A DNA stretch of 64,000 nt from Tetrahymena elliotti 4EA (taxonomy: Eukaryota > Ciliophora > Oligohymenophorea > Hymenostomatida > Tetrahymenidae). Positions 36,101 to 48,374 of this stretch are shown here, piece by piece. Under the pieces are notes generated by a model that ran no database searches, had not been told where the DNA came from, and saw nothing but the letters and a program-made list of their open reading frames with translations. The stretch lies in NCBI GenBank assembly GCA_000231825.2, contig JH720295.1, forward strand, positions 2,147,035-2,211,034. Reading direction: 5' to 3'. The translations under genes were made by a program, and so were the position numbers. Within the stretch, counting starts at the first letter, position 1; each line of letters begins with the position of its first letter.

Positions 36101-37171
36101 ATGAATTAAAATATTATGCTGAAAATTATTTATTAAGATTAATCACTTAAAAATATTCCCGTTTTATTTAAAGGTCATTTTTATTCAATAAAAAATGTTT
36201 TAAACTTTTATTATTATTATTCTCACTCATTAAAAAGTTTTGGTTGAATTTTTGTTCAAAGTAAAATAAAAAAAATATTTTTCTGGAAATCTTTGATAAT
36301 AAATTCAATTAAAATAAATTTAAAATAGAAATTTGGTATTTGAAAAACTCAAAGAAAAATTTGTTTTAAACTCAAAGAAACATTTGTTTTAAATTCAAAG
36401 AAACATTTGCTTTAAACTGAAAGAATAACCTAATTTTAAAATAATTTTAAATCTTAATAAAATAAAGATATATTTATTTATATCCATTAAAATAGAATAA
36501 TAATTTGCTAATGAATTACCTATAACTTTAATATCTAATTCCACTTAGAGGTTAAAATCATTAAGCTTTTATTGGCATTCTTTTAATTCTTTAGTCATTT
36601 TATCTAAGGTTATTTGAAACGATTTTAGCAATTCGTATTCTTTTTTATTTAGGGTTTCGACTACTTTTTCATCAAATTATTGCATTAGGACTTCTAAGTC
36701 TTCCCTTAATTTTAGAAAAACATCTTGCTACTTTTTGTTGAAGACTTGAGAGATCTTTTTGGTAAAACTTTAGATCGTTCTCACTTGATTGATTGCAGTG
36801 TAAAAAATGTTGCTTTTGTCTTCTTTTTATTAGTTTTCATTATCTTAAAATTCATCTTCTAATTTCTCAAAATATGACTGCTTGGAGGTGGCCTAATTGC
36901 TTTATGTGTTAGCTGTTAACTGCTAAAACTAGCTTTATCTTTACTGTTACATTTGCATTTAGTTTTAAGAGAATTCTAACAATCTTTAAGTATCATTTAA
37001 TTAGATTATGGATTTATTTTATTCAGTGCTTTTTGTTTTCTATACTTTCTAATTAAAATTATTCTAAGAACTATCCAAGTTCTAAGAGCTCTATTTATCT
37101 CCTCTACTACTAGAACTTTCTTGTTAATTCTTTTACTATGGGGCTTACTCGCTTAAGTAATTGTCTCTCAT
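33123..37171 (-). CDS. Coiled-coil protein, seven exons
   Basis: 747-aa protein. Exons: 37171-36520, 35655-35402, 35342-35173, 35085-34952, 34805-34609, 34546-34290 and 33702-33123. Every intron is GT...AG and every phase fits, which supports the whole model. Residues 1-110 are a disordered S/Q/N-rich head. Residues about 125-240 form a coiled coil (KISQVFNKKQQDVFLKLRED, EYELLKSFQITLDKMTKELK). More helix follows through exon 2 (NEENKQLKEEVAKLRHLYNE). Exon 3 has a more folded-looking patch (FKYRDSLIAARKVIFLQENV). Exon 5 has EVQNEIQKRNKMLNTFNPNI then FTKFDRIEVISKFFSSLKFL and a CC pair. The last 250 residues are Q/S/N-rich and end VIFKHNKLY. I recognise no family. A cytoskeletal scaffold is a guess. 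Introns are long (65-863 bases). Confidence 0.8.
36347..36428. repeat. 23-bp tandem repeat in intron 1 of the coiled-coil gene
   Basis: Three full units and a partial fourth of ACTCAAAGAAACATTTGTTT plus TAA (period 23) lie at 36347-36369, 36370-36392, 36393-36415 and onwards. They differ at only a few positions. Confidence 0.85.
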
Positions 37172-38845
37172 TTTAATATTAAATTTAGTATTATTTATAC
37201 CAGCACAACAACCAACAAATTAATTAATAAATATATCAAAGTTTAATTATCCACTACTTAAATCTAAATAATTAAATTTTTCTTATTTCATTTGCACTAA
37301 TTAACTTTGTTATCAGATTTTTAACTTAAATTGTGGAGTTAAAAATGCAATCAAGAGATATACCTAGCTGTTAACATAATATTCTTCTAAATTAGTATTT
37401 TTGATTACTTTCTCTTCCAATATACAACCAACATACATATAATTCACTATAGCATTCACCATACTTTACACTTTTAAATCGAAAAAAGTAAATCAAATGT
37501 AAACCATTAAAAAAGATATTTAAAAGATTTAAAAAATCATATGAAATTTATTATAAAATTTATCACTATTACAAAAATATTATTTAATTGATATTTAAAA
37601 TGAATAATATTATTTTTTATGCATGAATTTCATAAGTAAATAAAATAAGTATTTTATAAGGAGAAATAATCAATGTGGTGTTCGTATAGACTGCATATAC
37701 AATTTCTCTTAAGAAATAATGATAAAAAATCGATTGATAATTGGTACTAAGTTATATTCTAGATTTTTAATCTATTATTTAAAAAAATGAAAATATTATC
37801 TATGTTTAATAATTACTAATTCTTTAATAGCCTTCACTATTTTGTAGGCAAATAGAAACTGGTTGGTATAAAATAAAAACAATTTTTTAATTTATCTTTA
37901 GAATATTTTCAAGGTATTCGTAAAAAACTTTTATTTTTCTAAAAGAAATTTAAATAATTTATCAAGAATGGCTGGCTTAGTTCGTTTTAAGAATCAGTTT
38001 GTTTTATATCAAAAGGAGTATAGAGAGCATAAACAGCAACGAGATAGATAAATAAATATTAAAAAAGAAACAAAAAAACAAATAAGTAAAAAGGTAGATA
38101 GGGGAAGGAGTAACTAACGGGGGAGGGGGAGGGAAAGAGGAGAGGTAGGTCTTTAATTTTAGTAAATGGATTAAATAGATGGATTGAAAGCAAATTATTT
38201 TTAAATTGAGAGAAAGATATTATGAATGCTTAGAAATAAATAATGAAGGAAGGAAGAAATAATAAAATTAGGTTTTTGGAGAGGGAGAAGGGTATGGATT
38301 TCTTTATATGTATTTATATATGTTTCTATGAATTTAAAATAGCTAGTTAGTTAGTTAGTTAGTTTTTGGGCGAATTAAAGAAGAAAATAAGGGAGGAAGT
38401 AAATATTAGAATTAAAGAAGGGAAATTAGGTGGATTTTTTTGATAAATAAATAAATTTAAAAAGAAGGGGTAAGGGTAAGAAAGAAAATAAAGAAAAAAG
38501 AAAGAAAGAGATTTTAAATAAAGATAAAAAAATCAATAAGAAAGGGTTTGTTTGACAATAGAAAACTATATAATATCATCTAATACTTTGTAAATTTTAT
38601 TCATTTTTGCACAACAAAAATTAAATATTTTTTTTGGGCGTAGTCTCTGCGCCAATTACAAGCAAACTAACTAACTAGTTAAATAAACAAACAAATAACA
38701 AAACTCATTTTTTAGCAAATAGGAAATTGCACCACCAAACACTGTTTGCTCAAATATAGACAGAACAGCCAGCCTTCCATTATCTGCTTCTTTCTCTCAC
38801 TTATTTAAGTGAAAACACAACTTAAAGTTTGCATTTCTTCACTCA
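37172..38845. other. Divergent promoter region with purine-rich tract
   Basis: Separates two divergently transcribed genes. Bases 38090-38160 are unusually G-rich for this genome (GGGGGAGGGGGAGGGAAAGA). Bases 38200-38550 are nearly pure purine on the plus strand, with TTAG repeats at 38342-38363. A weak 85-codon frame (MAGLVRFKNQFVLYQKEYRE..., 37968-38225) crosses the G tract and turns into RGRGRERGE there. I do not call it a gene. Confidence 0.6.
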
Positions 38846-41800
38846 ATGAAAGGCCCAAAATAAATATCTACTAACCCTGATGCTGGTGTTTAACTAGCAG
38901 GAAGATTAAATTATTTTAATGCTGCCACTTAGAAAAATAACCAGAATGCTACTGCAGGCATGGTTTCAAATAATTACTAAAATATAAATTTGTAACCAAA
39001 CATGGGCTTGAACTTGCATTCGAACAGCTTGAATGGGTAAAGTAACAGCAACAATCAGTAGCTTTAGGCCAATTAACACATTTAATAGTAGCAGCAGTAG
39101 TAGTAGTAGCAGTAACAGTAGTAGTAGTAGTAGTAACAATAGCAATAAAATTAGTAGCAACAACAGCAATAAAATAAAAATTAGGTCATTCAGTAACAAT
39201 AAAATACTTAAAATATTCAATCTGCATATAGTCATCAGTAACAATCTTAGAATCAAAACAGACAATACACCTAATTCACATCATAACTTTCAAAACCTTA
39301 GAATTTGATAATGTAACATGTCGAAGAAGATGGCAATCCCAATAACTTAGTATTTTCTCATAATAATCTTTTATAAGATTCTATTAATCAGTAATTTCTT
39401 AGCAACCTTGGATAAAACAAAATTTACTAGTCAGTGAATATTCAGTAGCAGCCAAACCAATTTTAATAGCCTTATATATAGAGTCTATAATAAAATCAGT
39501 AGTAGCAACACAATATTCATTCTAATTAAAGTTAGACTACATAGTTGAACTCACAGGCACAACAATAATAGTAAAATTAACAAAATCTACAGCATGATCA
39601 GCAACTAAAGATTCCTTAAAACACTCTCTTTCCTGGTAATCTTAATATGCAAAATCTAGGCAATATTACTTCTGCCACAGCATAATAAATGGTTTAAAAT
39701 TAAAATTCTGCTTATGGCACTTCTCATCACCAGTAAACTTCATAAGTTTAGCAATAATATCAATAGAATCAACAACTAAGCCAAAATCAGTAAATTTAAT
39801 AGCAACACCACAGTGCCTAACACCATCTTAACAATTAATAATCTACCTCTACTGTAGCTGCTGCTGCTGCTACTGCCGTTGCTTTAGAGAATTAATAAAA
39901 TTTGAATGCAAAACAGTCAAGACAAGTTTAAAACTAATTAACTTTAATAAACAATGTTCACACTAACAATAGCAATCTTAACAATATTAATAGCATCAAC
40001 AGCATCAACAACAACAATAGTATCTTAAATTTAAATGTCACTGCTAATAATAGCATCAACAACAGCAGCAATAACTCAAATATTAATAAAAACTTAATGA
40101 ACACAAATAGTTTAAATGTAAACTCACTTTTAACAAATAATTTAAATAATATAACACCTAACATTTCTACTAACAACAACACAACCACCAATCCTACTAA
40201 AACCACAACAACAACAACTAACTAGAAGTCTAAAAACTCAAAGCAAAATCAAAACTAATTTAAATAAAACCCTTAAACCTACATCAATAGTTAAGAGGCA
40301 CTAAAGGTAAACAACAACAATTAAACTCAAAATAATCTAAAAAACTAAACAAATAATTTAATTCATCACACATTAAATCAAGCAGCTGCTAACCAAAATA
40401 ATTTGAATGCTCAAAACTTTGTGATGCAGCAATCACCAGTAGCAGCATCTTTACAAAATGACACATTGCTTAAGAAATTAGAAGAAGAAAAAATGAAGTA
40501 ATAACAGCAACAACAAGAACAACAACAGTAACAACTAAATTTAAACATGTAAAAATAGCCTGTAAAAGACAACAGGATTTTCTAAAATATCCAGCAAATT
40601 TAAGACTAAAAAAACATTTAAGGAACTAAAAAGTAAAATGAGAATTTAAATCAACTTAATATCAATCAAGGAAATTAGCATTAAACATAGAACCAAAATT
40701 AAAGTTTAATTAATCAATTTTAGAATCAAAACTATTATACTTAATTAGAATAATAAACTATGTTACCTATGAATTCAATAACAACACCAACTAATGCTCC
40801 TCTTCAAACTATGCTCACTGGAAGTACATCAGCAACTATGACAAATGTTGCTGCAGCTGAAGCTCTTGCCGCTGCAAATACAAGTGCAGCTACAACTACA
40901 ACACTAACTACTGGTAACACTACATCAACAACTACAGGAAGAAAAAAGAAGAATCAAAATAGCAATAATTAGAGTGCTGGACAAACTCCATCAAATACAA
41001 ATTCAACTATCACAGCTTCTAAAAGGAAACCAAAGAACCAAGCCCCATAGCTAACTTTAAATAATGATGTGAATGAAAACATTATTACAACAAATCACTC
41101 AGGAATTAACAACACTACTATAAGTACTAGTATAAATAATCTGCTATTAAATCCTTTAAATTTTATGGATCAATAATTTCCAGAGATGGCAGCTACTATG
41201 CATTTTGGAGTTGATTATGATAATACTTTTTAACCTAACCATTATATTGATTTACCAAATTTCACATAATTTAACAACCATGCTTATGATGAAAATAAAA
41301 TCATCTAAAATAATCATGAATAAGAAAATAACTTGTAATAAAACAATAACTTGACTACCATCATCCAAGGCATTGCTTAGCAGAATGATTACACAAATTA
41401 ATAATCCCTTAACTTGAATAACAATTTATAAATTCATACAGGAGGTGTCGGAGGCTAGCTTATTGATTAAAACATGCCACAGTCAATTATTCAGCCTCCT
41501 GCTGCTCTACAATAAACAAAATAAAAGAACAATAAATCAAAAAAAGCTCAGCAAAAACAATAGCAACAATAAAATGATTAAATTGATAACAGCCAAACAC
41601 AAACTAACTTAATTACATCCAAAAACCAAGAAATAAAAAAAGTCAATTAAATTATTTAACTTAACTAGAATATGTAAATGAATTCATAAATACTTCCAAA
41701 CTAGTAATAATAGTAATAGCAATAACAACAATAGAATTTACCATAAAATGACAACCAATAAAATATTGATCAGCAATCAAAAGAAGGAAAATAAAAGAAG

Positions 41801-42295
41801 AAAAACAAATCCTCTAAAAATGCTAATGGGTAGCCCTAAGAAAAGAACCTAACCATCACAATAGCTCTGATGAATTACATGGAAAATAAAAACATAGACA
41901 TCATCTCCGAAGAAGAAGTAAAAAAATTTATTGATGAAAACATAGACAAGTGCAAAAGGCCTGATGGAACCAAGTACAAAGGAGATAAAAATAAAATCAT
42001 GAAAGGTAGTCTCACATCTAATGGCGTTTTCTCCAAAATATCTGAAGGAAGTGTCAACTCTTACCAACTCAACGTAATTTTCTAATAAATAACTTTAAGA
42101 TACATCTATGATCTACTAGAATATTTTTTATTTCTTATTCTAAACGGATTAAAAACAAACAAACAATTTAAAAATTTACCAAGAAAACAAAAATATTCCT
42201 TCAGCAAATCAAATGTTTTTCTTCTTGACAAAAAAATGCTTAAAAATTTAAAAAATAAAACTAGAGCAAAAAAATATCAAAATAATTTATTATGA
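38846..42295 (+). CDS. Large polyglutamine/Asn-rich protein with compact C-terminal domain
   Basis: ORF of 1149 codons from ATG at 38846 to TGA at 42293-42295, with no in-frame TGA. Residues about 80-115 contain a nearly pure Gln tract coded mainly by TAG, TAA and CAG. Long Q/N-rich, Asn-rich and Ala/Thr-rich stretches follow (for example VAAAEALAAANTS). Near residue 1010 the composition changes sharply to a folded-looking basic domain: TIALMNYMENKNIDIISEEE, KKFIDENIDKCKRPDGTKYK, KIMKGSLTSNGVFSKISEGS. This looks like a small winged-helix-like DNA or protein-interaction module, but I cannot name the family. The last 60 codons after that domain are AT-rich and may be intron or 3' UTR read through, so the true end may be near 42075-42110. 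Q/N-rich regulators with one small domain are typical nuclear factors in ciliates. Many short shadow ORFs lie here. Confidence 0.75.
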
Positions 42296-42616
42296 ACAAA
42301 AAAAATACCATCTAAAAAACTAGAACAAAAAAATAAAAGTTTATTTTAAAAATGAATCACAAACATTTAATTAAAAAAAACTACGTTTTATATTTAAACA
42401 ATATTTGTTTGAAAAACTAAAATAATTTACTTTGTTGAACATATTTAAAAATAATCTTTTTTTAGATTAGAATTTAATAACAAAATTAATTGACTAGAAG
42501 TTAATGATTAGAGTTAAAGAAAGAACAAAAATGATTAATTTTTCAATAAATTTTTAGTTCAGCTTAAATTTAAAAGTAAATTGAAAGAACAAAATATAAG
42601 CAAGAAAGGATTTTTT
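42296..42616. other. Intergenic, AT-rich
   Basis: Short same-strand spacer. AAAACTAGAACAAAAAAAT is repeated near 42259 and 42318. No gene seen. Confidence 0.6.
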
Positions 42617-44023
42617 ATGAACAATTTTAAAGATTTTTTTAGGAGATGTTTAAAAGTTAACATTAATTTAAAATAGAAAAAAGAAGGAGAAGCATTCAGA
42701 CTGAGAACTGAGAAGAGAGTAGAGAATTTAAGTTAGAAGAAAAAGAATATCAAGAAGAAAAATCAGGATCCTAATAAGGTTTAAAGTGAAAAGAAATCAA
42801 AGAATAAAAAGAGTAAAGAAATTGATGGTAATTAGCATAATGGGCCTGAGAGCGATCACAATAATTAATAAGAGAATATTGGTTAATTCAATTAATTCAT
42901 GCCTAACGATTAAGACAATGACAATAACATCCATTTAGCTGATTAGGAATTTAACTTTAATTTAGATGTAAATTTAAAAATGAATAAAAGCATAATTGAT
43001 ATTAATAATGATGGTAAGAATAATGGATTCGATTTAAATATGAGAAATGGATAACATTTAGTAAATAATACTGATTTTATTTACAATTCCGGCTTAGGCT
43101 AATTTGCCAATGATACAAACAGAAAGAGAAGAGCAACAGAATTAGATAAGGATAATTTAGATGATAATTTAGTTGATAAAAATGAAACAGGAACCTTAGC
43201 TAATATTAGTAAAAGAAATAAATAAGCTAAAGTTAGAGAAAAATCAAGAATTAATGATCAAGCTGACATTAAAAATTTGAATTAAATGTAGTAACAATTC
43301 CAATCTTCTCCTAAAAATTGGTCCTTAACATAAAATAATCAATAGCTTATGAATTAAACTTGTGAGATTTCTCTTCACGACTAACAAGAATACTCCGATT
43401 TTTGGAGTAAACTATAATTCGATAAACCAATTAAACCCTTCATAGAAATTATCAATTGCTTGAAAGAAACATACAAAAAACTAGACATCAAAGATCCCAT
43501 GGAATTGTTTGAAGTAAAATTTAATCAATAAATAAATGATATTAATTAAATTGATTGTTTTTTATCTAGAAACTGATTAACAACTAGAATGATCAACAAA
43601 TCTATGAAATAAGCTAGAAAAACTAAATTAAGGAAGGTTTTATGGCTTTCTATGAACTCTTTGAACCTATTATCAGTAAATACTTTTTATATTCTTATAT
43701 TTATTAAATATTTAAACATAATAAAAGATATCAACTTGTCAAATACAGCTACTAAAAAGAAATAATCTAAGCCCAGAGCACCCAAAAAGGAAAAAAATAC
43801 TATTGCTTTAAACAACCCAGAAATCAAAATTGAAAGCAAAGGCATTAATAACAACAATACTAACAATAATAACAACTCTAACATTAGAAACAATAATATC
43901 AGTATGAATAATAACAATCAATACTAAAACAACATACAAGAATTCAATAATTTAAATTTAAATTAATTCAATACTGAAAATAAACCAAAAAAGAAACAAA
44001 AATTAAACTAGCAACAAATTTGA
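42617..44023 (+). CDS. Asn-rich protein, three exons
   Basis: 426-aa protein. Exons: 42617-43513, 43588-43675 and 43728-44023, in phase with GT...AG introns of 74 and 52 bases. The start MNNFKDFFRRCLKVNINLKQ is in frame with the rest. A basic stretch follows (RVENLSQKKKNIKKKNQ), then an Asn/Asp-rich middle. A more ordered domain spans the first junction: SDFWSKLQFDKPIKPFIEII, NCLKETYKKLDIKDPMELFE, QIKEGFMAFYELFEPII. The tail is basic then Asn-rich (KKKQSKPRAPKKEKN). No family is recognised. It lies on the same strand just downstream of the polyglutamine gene and resembles it in composition, so both may be nuclear proteins. Confidence 0.78.
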
Positions 44024-45651
44024 TTTCTTATCAAACTAAATCTATCTATCTATAATTCATTCATTCATTTATTAATTGATTTATTCTTATTATTAAATAA
44101 TATATAACACTGAGCCTCATATTATCTATCTATATTAATAAATAATACCTTAAGAAAAACATTAGTGATTATAACCAGTTTTAATGAATCTATTTATTAA
44201 CTGTATGTAACTAATTATTTTGTAATCACTCACACATCCATCCAATAAACCCTTTCTATTTAATTATCCTGGAAAATAAATGTATTTTATTTTATATTAA
44301 TACATTTTTTATATGTAGTCAATTAATCTTTAATTATTCCAAATTACTTCTCTAAATCATCTTAAGTTATTCATTTTATTATCTAAATCAAATGAGATAA
44401 ACTTTGAAAAATAAAGTATTCATCTTTAGAATGATCTTTTAATTTCATTTTACCTATTCTTTTAATAGCTAAAAGTTGATAAAATATGGATATTTTCTGG
44501 ATTTTATTTTCATTCTTTTAATTTAATTATTGAGTTAAAATGTTATCATTTTAATTTAAGCATCTAATTTTAATTTAGAAATTTTTATTCTTGAATTTAT
44601 TATAATTTGTAAATATACTTGAGATCTTAAATCTGAATATGTTATGTAAATTATTTAATGGATTATAATTTGTAAAAAAAAATGACATTTGAATTATGAA
44701 TATTTTAGGGAAATTATTTTAGTTCTTTTAATTATGAATAATATTGTTAAATCAAATATTTTTATTTAATATTTAAATTCGAATTTTGTTTTAGAATAAA
44801 TGTCAATTTATATTCACTTAAATCTTGTAAGATATTTCACACTTAAATCTTGTAAGATATTTTACACTTAAATCTTGTAAGATATTTCATTCCTTGAATT
44901 TAAATATTTATTATTACAAATTAATTTATCAAATTTTGAATGGTTTAAATCAATAAGTTATCATTTAATCAAAAATTGATAAAATTAATTAATCTTTAAG
45001 AAATTAGGATGTCTATCTTTTTAGTTTATTTAACTGCTTAAAGAAATTAAATTAAAAATTCACAATAATACCGAAGGTTTGGAATATTTCTTTTTTGGTC
45101 AAGATATTAACAATTATTCAATAGGTAAGAAATAACATAAAAATTAATACAATTAAAGGTTATTTTTTCATTTACTTAAATTATATTAATTAGACAGTAG
45201 CTTCTTTTAAATGCATAGAATTTCCTTTTTTATAGTTTTTTCATAAGAAAGAATTTTGTTTGAAATAGCATTTTATTTTGAAAAGAAAAAATAAAGAACA
45301 AAGAAATATCTTTAAGTGAATTAATATGTTTTTATATGAATTTTTGTTGATGAGATTAATAATTTGATTAGAATTTAGTAGAAATTTAATTTGATCTGAT
45401 ATCATCTATTTGAAAGCACTTTAAACAAACAAATACTAAAGAATATATTTTAAGTAGATGCAAATTTGATATAAAATACATTTTGAAAATAAAGATATAT
45501 TTAAACCAATAGTTTTCCATAGCAATTTAGGATTTTAGTTAAAGTTTTATTCATAGATGTAGTAGTAGATTTAATCAGAGCAAACTTAGGCTGTTAATTG
45601 TAACAGAATTTGTTTATAACTTTTTCCATTTTTGTTGATTAGCACTTAAAA
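44024..45651. other. Intergenic, AT-rich
   Basis: It holds the 25-bp tandem repeat at 44815-44889. ATG at 45559 (MQQQIQSEQTQAVN) could begin an upstream exon of the next gene, but the frames do not join. Otherwise nothing is seen. Confidence 0.6.
44815..44889. repeat. 25-bp tandem repeat, three units
   Basis: CACTTAAATCTTGTAAGATA plus TTTCA, period 25, three nearly identical copies. Each unit contains ATCTTGTAAGAT, an inverted repeat (ATCTT/AAGAT) with a GT centre. Confidence 0.9.
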
Positions 45652-46070
45652 ATGATTAAAAATATTGTATTTGTGTAAATAGAATACCACTAAGTTAGTA
45701 ATTTTTTAGCCAAGGAATTTTTCGATTATGGATTGATGTCATTCTACTAATACCAATAGAATAAATAGAATAACCCAGATGTAAATTAATTAAAATTGCA
45801 TTTTTGTTTTGAATTTTAAGTTTTTTAAATGACAAAAATATTATTTAGAAATGCGAAGATGAAGAAATAGAAAAGGATTAAAAGTAAGAAAAGAGTTAAT
45901 TGATAAATGATAAAGATCTTTAACTTAAATACAAAGTAATTAATATATTATTCTATTTTCTATTTAAATATCATTCTCAATTATTTTATTTTATTCAGGA
46001 AGAAATTGATTACATAAGATGGTTCCATTCCTTTCACAATTCCAAATTTACTAAATCTAAAAAAAAGTGA
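45652..46070 (+). CDS. Small hypothetical protein, three exons
   Basis: 95-aa protein. Exons: 45652-45780, 45849-45935 and 45999-46070, all phase 0 with GT...AG introns of 68 and 63 bases. Sequence features: MIKNIVFVQIEYHQVSNFLA, KEFFDYGLMSFYQYQQ, then a charged middle (KCEDEEIEKDQKQEKS) and EEIDYIRWFHSFHNSKF with a basic end KSKKK. An earlier exon is possible, since the ATG follows a T-rich stretch ending in AG. No family is recognised. It converges on PIG-P with 191 bases between. Confidence 0.6.
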
Positions 46071-46261
46071 AGTAGTTAGTTAATTAATCTTTTATGATGC
46101 TAACTTGGATCAGAAATATATCTCATAAATAATTTGTTAAATAGCCTTTTTCATGAAGCTTAAACTATTAAAAAATGTTATTATTATTAAATTTGTATTC
46201 AAAATAAAATTATATTTATATCTACACTATTTGTAACTAAATCAATAAACAAACAAATCAA

Positions 46262-46743
46262 TCAATAAATTTCATCAAAAAAGAAAAACTTTACATCTGG
46301 ATCAAATTTTTTGACTATTTCTGGCTCATAAAATAAAATATTGTTCACTACAGGAGCTGGAATGTCATAAATTTCAGGCAAGCCATCTTGAATTTCTGTT
46401 TTTTTGGTATGAAATCTGGTGTAATTATCTGTTTTATTTGTATGCAAATAGAAGTTTATTAGTTGAAATGAGTTAGATATTTATTTAATCTACCTTGAAG
46501 AGTTGTGAAAGAATCCAAAGGCTTGCATTTAGCCATATTTAAAAATTAATAGAAAAGAATAAGAAAAATGAGAGTCATAACAAATACTGAAGGGATAGCT
46601 AAAGCCCAGCTTTTATCAGGATAGAAATAAATACCAAAAGAGTTCAATAAATTATCAGGCAGGAATCCCCAAATAATATAAAGCAAAAACATCCCAAAAG
46701 AGCCTACCCATCCTACAAACCCATAAATTTCAATTGATTTCAT
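46262..46743 (-). CDS. PIGP: PIG-P, subunit of GPI N-acetylglucosaminyltransferase
   Basis: 138-aa protein. Exon 1 is 46743-46494 and exon 2 is 46428-46262, joined in phase 1 across a 65-base GT...AG intron. PIG-P is part of the ER complex that transfers GlcNAc from UDP-GlcNAc to phosphatidylinositol, the first step of GPI-anchor synthesis on the cytoplasmic face of the ER. The family pattern is clear. Two membrane helices (YGFVGWVGSFGMFLLYIIW and WALAIPSVFVMTLIFLILFY) flank the GIYFYPDKSWA loop. A soluble part follows, with PLDSFTTL and the highly conserved IYDIPAPVVNNILF. The length matches the usual 130-160 aa. GPI-anchored surface antigens are abundant in such ciliates, so a complete pathway is expected. 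Confidence 0.93.
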
Positions 46744-48374
46744 TTCACCTAAATAAAATAATTCTAAAAACCCTTGCAGTAGATAATCTGTATATTTACT
46801 AAGATCTTGCTATTTTGTTAAATCACTTAACTTTCTTTTTTAATTAGTTATTTTTTAATTTATCAAATTTATTTATTTAATAAACATTATCCCCAAAAAA
46901 CACTATCAAATTACTTTAAATTTTAATTTACTCATCATCAACCAAACATTTCTAAAATTAACAAACACATCCATCCTTCACAAAACAAAAAAATCCAGAT
47001 AAAATAAATAAATCATTTTCTACTTAAATAATAATAAATGACTGCATTATAAAATAAAGAATTTTCTATTTCAATTTAAAATATTTTATTGTTAGTGTCT
47101 TATTTGCTATTAATGAATTATTCTTGAAATACAAACTTGCTTGTTACTAATTATAAATCATAGAAGATTTACTCAACAACTCTTTTAATTTATTAAGAAA
47201 TTTTTATGAAAAATTCAAATAAAAATTGCTAACATAAAGATCAAGCATATCTTTCAGAGTATCCCAGCTTTTAATAAAAATCTAATTATAATCTAAACTT
47301 TTATTATAAATAATATAGAAAATACTTATTAAATTTATGATTAAAAAAAGTTTATTTTTAATGCAAAACAATGAAAAATCCAATGTTTTTTAAACTGAGC
47401 AAAAATAAACTATTAAGTTATTCAATTTTTACTTGGCTAAAAAAAGCTTTTAATTTTTAGAATAAAATCATATTGTAATTGATATTATTTTTAAAAATTT
47501 TTGTTAATAAATATCATTAGATTGTTTCTTTAAAACATGTTATGTTAAGGTTACTTTACCTAATTAATCAAAATATTTTATAAAAATATTCACACTAAGA
47601 TAGTCTTTTAATTGGATTTAGGATAAATTAGTTAAAGCAATCTTTAAGATATTATTATTTTTTTCAATAAATAATAAGATCAGGTCTAATTAAAAATCAA
47701 TTTTAAAAACCTAGTGATTAATTAAGAAATATCATAAAAACATTTTTGATTGAACCAATAAAATAATTTTTTTTTATCAATAAATTATCTAATAAAGAAA
47801 GATAGAAAGAAAATAAGAAAGAAAGCATAAATAAAGTGTTTTTTACTATTAATCTTCGTGTTTAAAAAAGATTTGAAGATAAACAAATAAATTTATTCAG
47901 TATGATTTAGTTAGTATTTAAAAAAGGAATAAATATTTTTTGAAATTTGATTAGTGTTTAAAATCAATCGATCTTAGAAATTTAATTTAATTTAATTTAT
48001 TAATTAACTAATTTGTTTGTTTGATTATTAAATATTGTTACCAAATTTCAAATAAAAAAAGATTCAATTTGTTTTTTTGTTTGTTTGTTTGTATGTTTAT
48101 TATTAATTAGTAAATTATATAGTTTGTTAAGTTTAAAATATCATAAATAAATATTATAATTGAAAAACAACTTAAATACTGATTTATTTAAGTCAAAGTA
48201 GATACAAGACATTTTTAAATTTATTAAGCAAGTTAACTAATAATAGCATTTAATTAACAAGTTGTTAGCTCATACAGTAATATAAAATATCAGACATAGT
48301 TGAAAAGAAAAGAAATTATTTCAGAATTATAGACTAAATCATATTCTATCAAATTAAGTACAAACTTACAAAAT
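46744..48374. other. Divergent intergenic region
   Basis: AT-rich, between PIG-P and the ASH/coiled-coil gene. A TTTG short repeat lies at 48070-48096, and GAAAGAAAGA tracts lie near 47800-47825. No gene seen. Confidence 0.6.

Noticed and set aside
37968..38225. 85-codon ORF MAGLVRFKNQF...
   Set aside because: It turns into a purine-tract artefact (RGRGRERGE), has no splice partner or homology, and may be 5' UTR of the polyglutamine gene.
38966..40206. Poly-Leu antisense and poly-Ser shifted ORFs
   Set aside because: They are shadows of the CAG/TAG/CAA glutamine and Asn tracts of the large ORF at 38846-42295.
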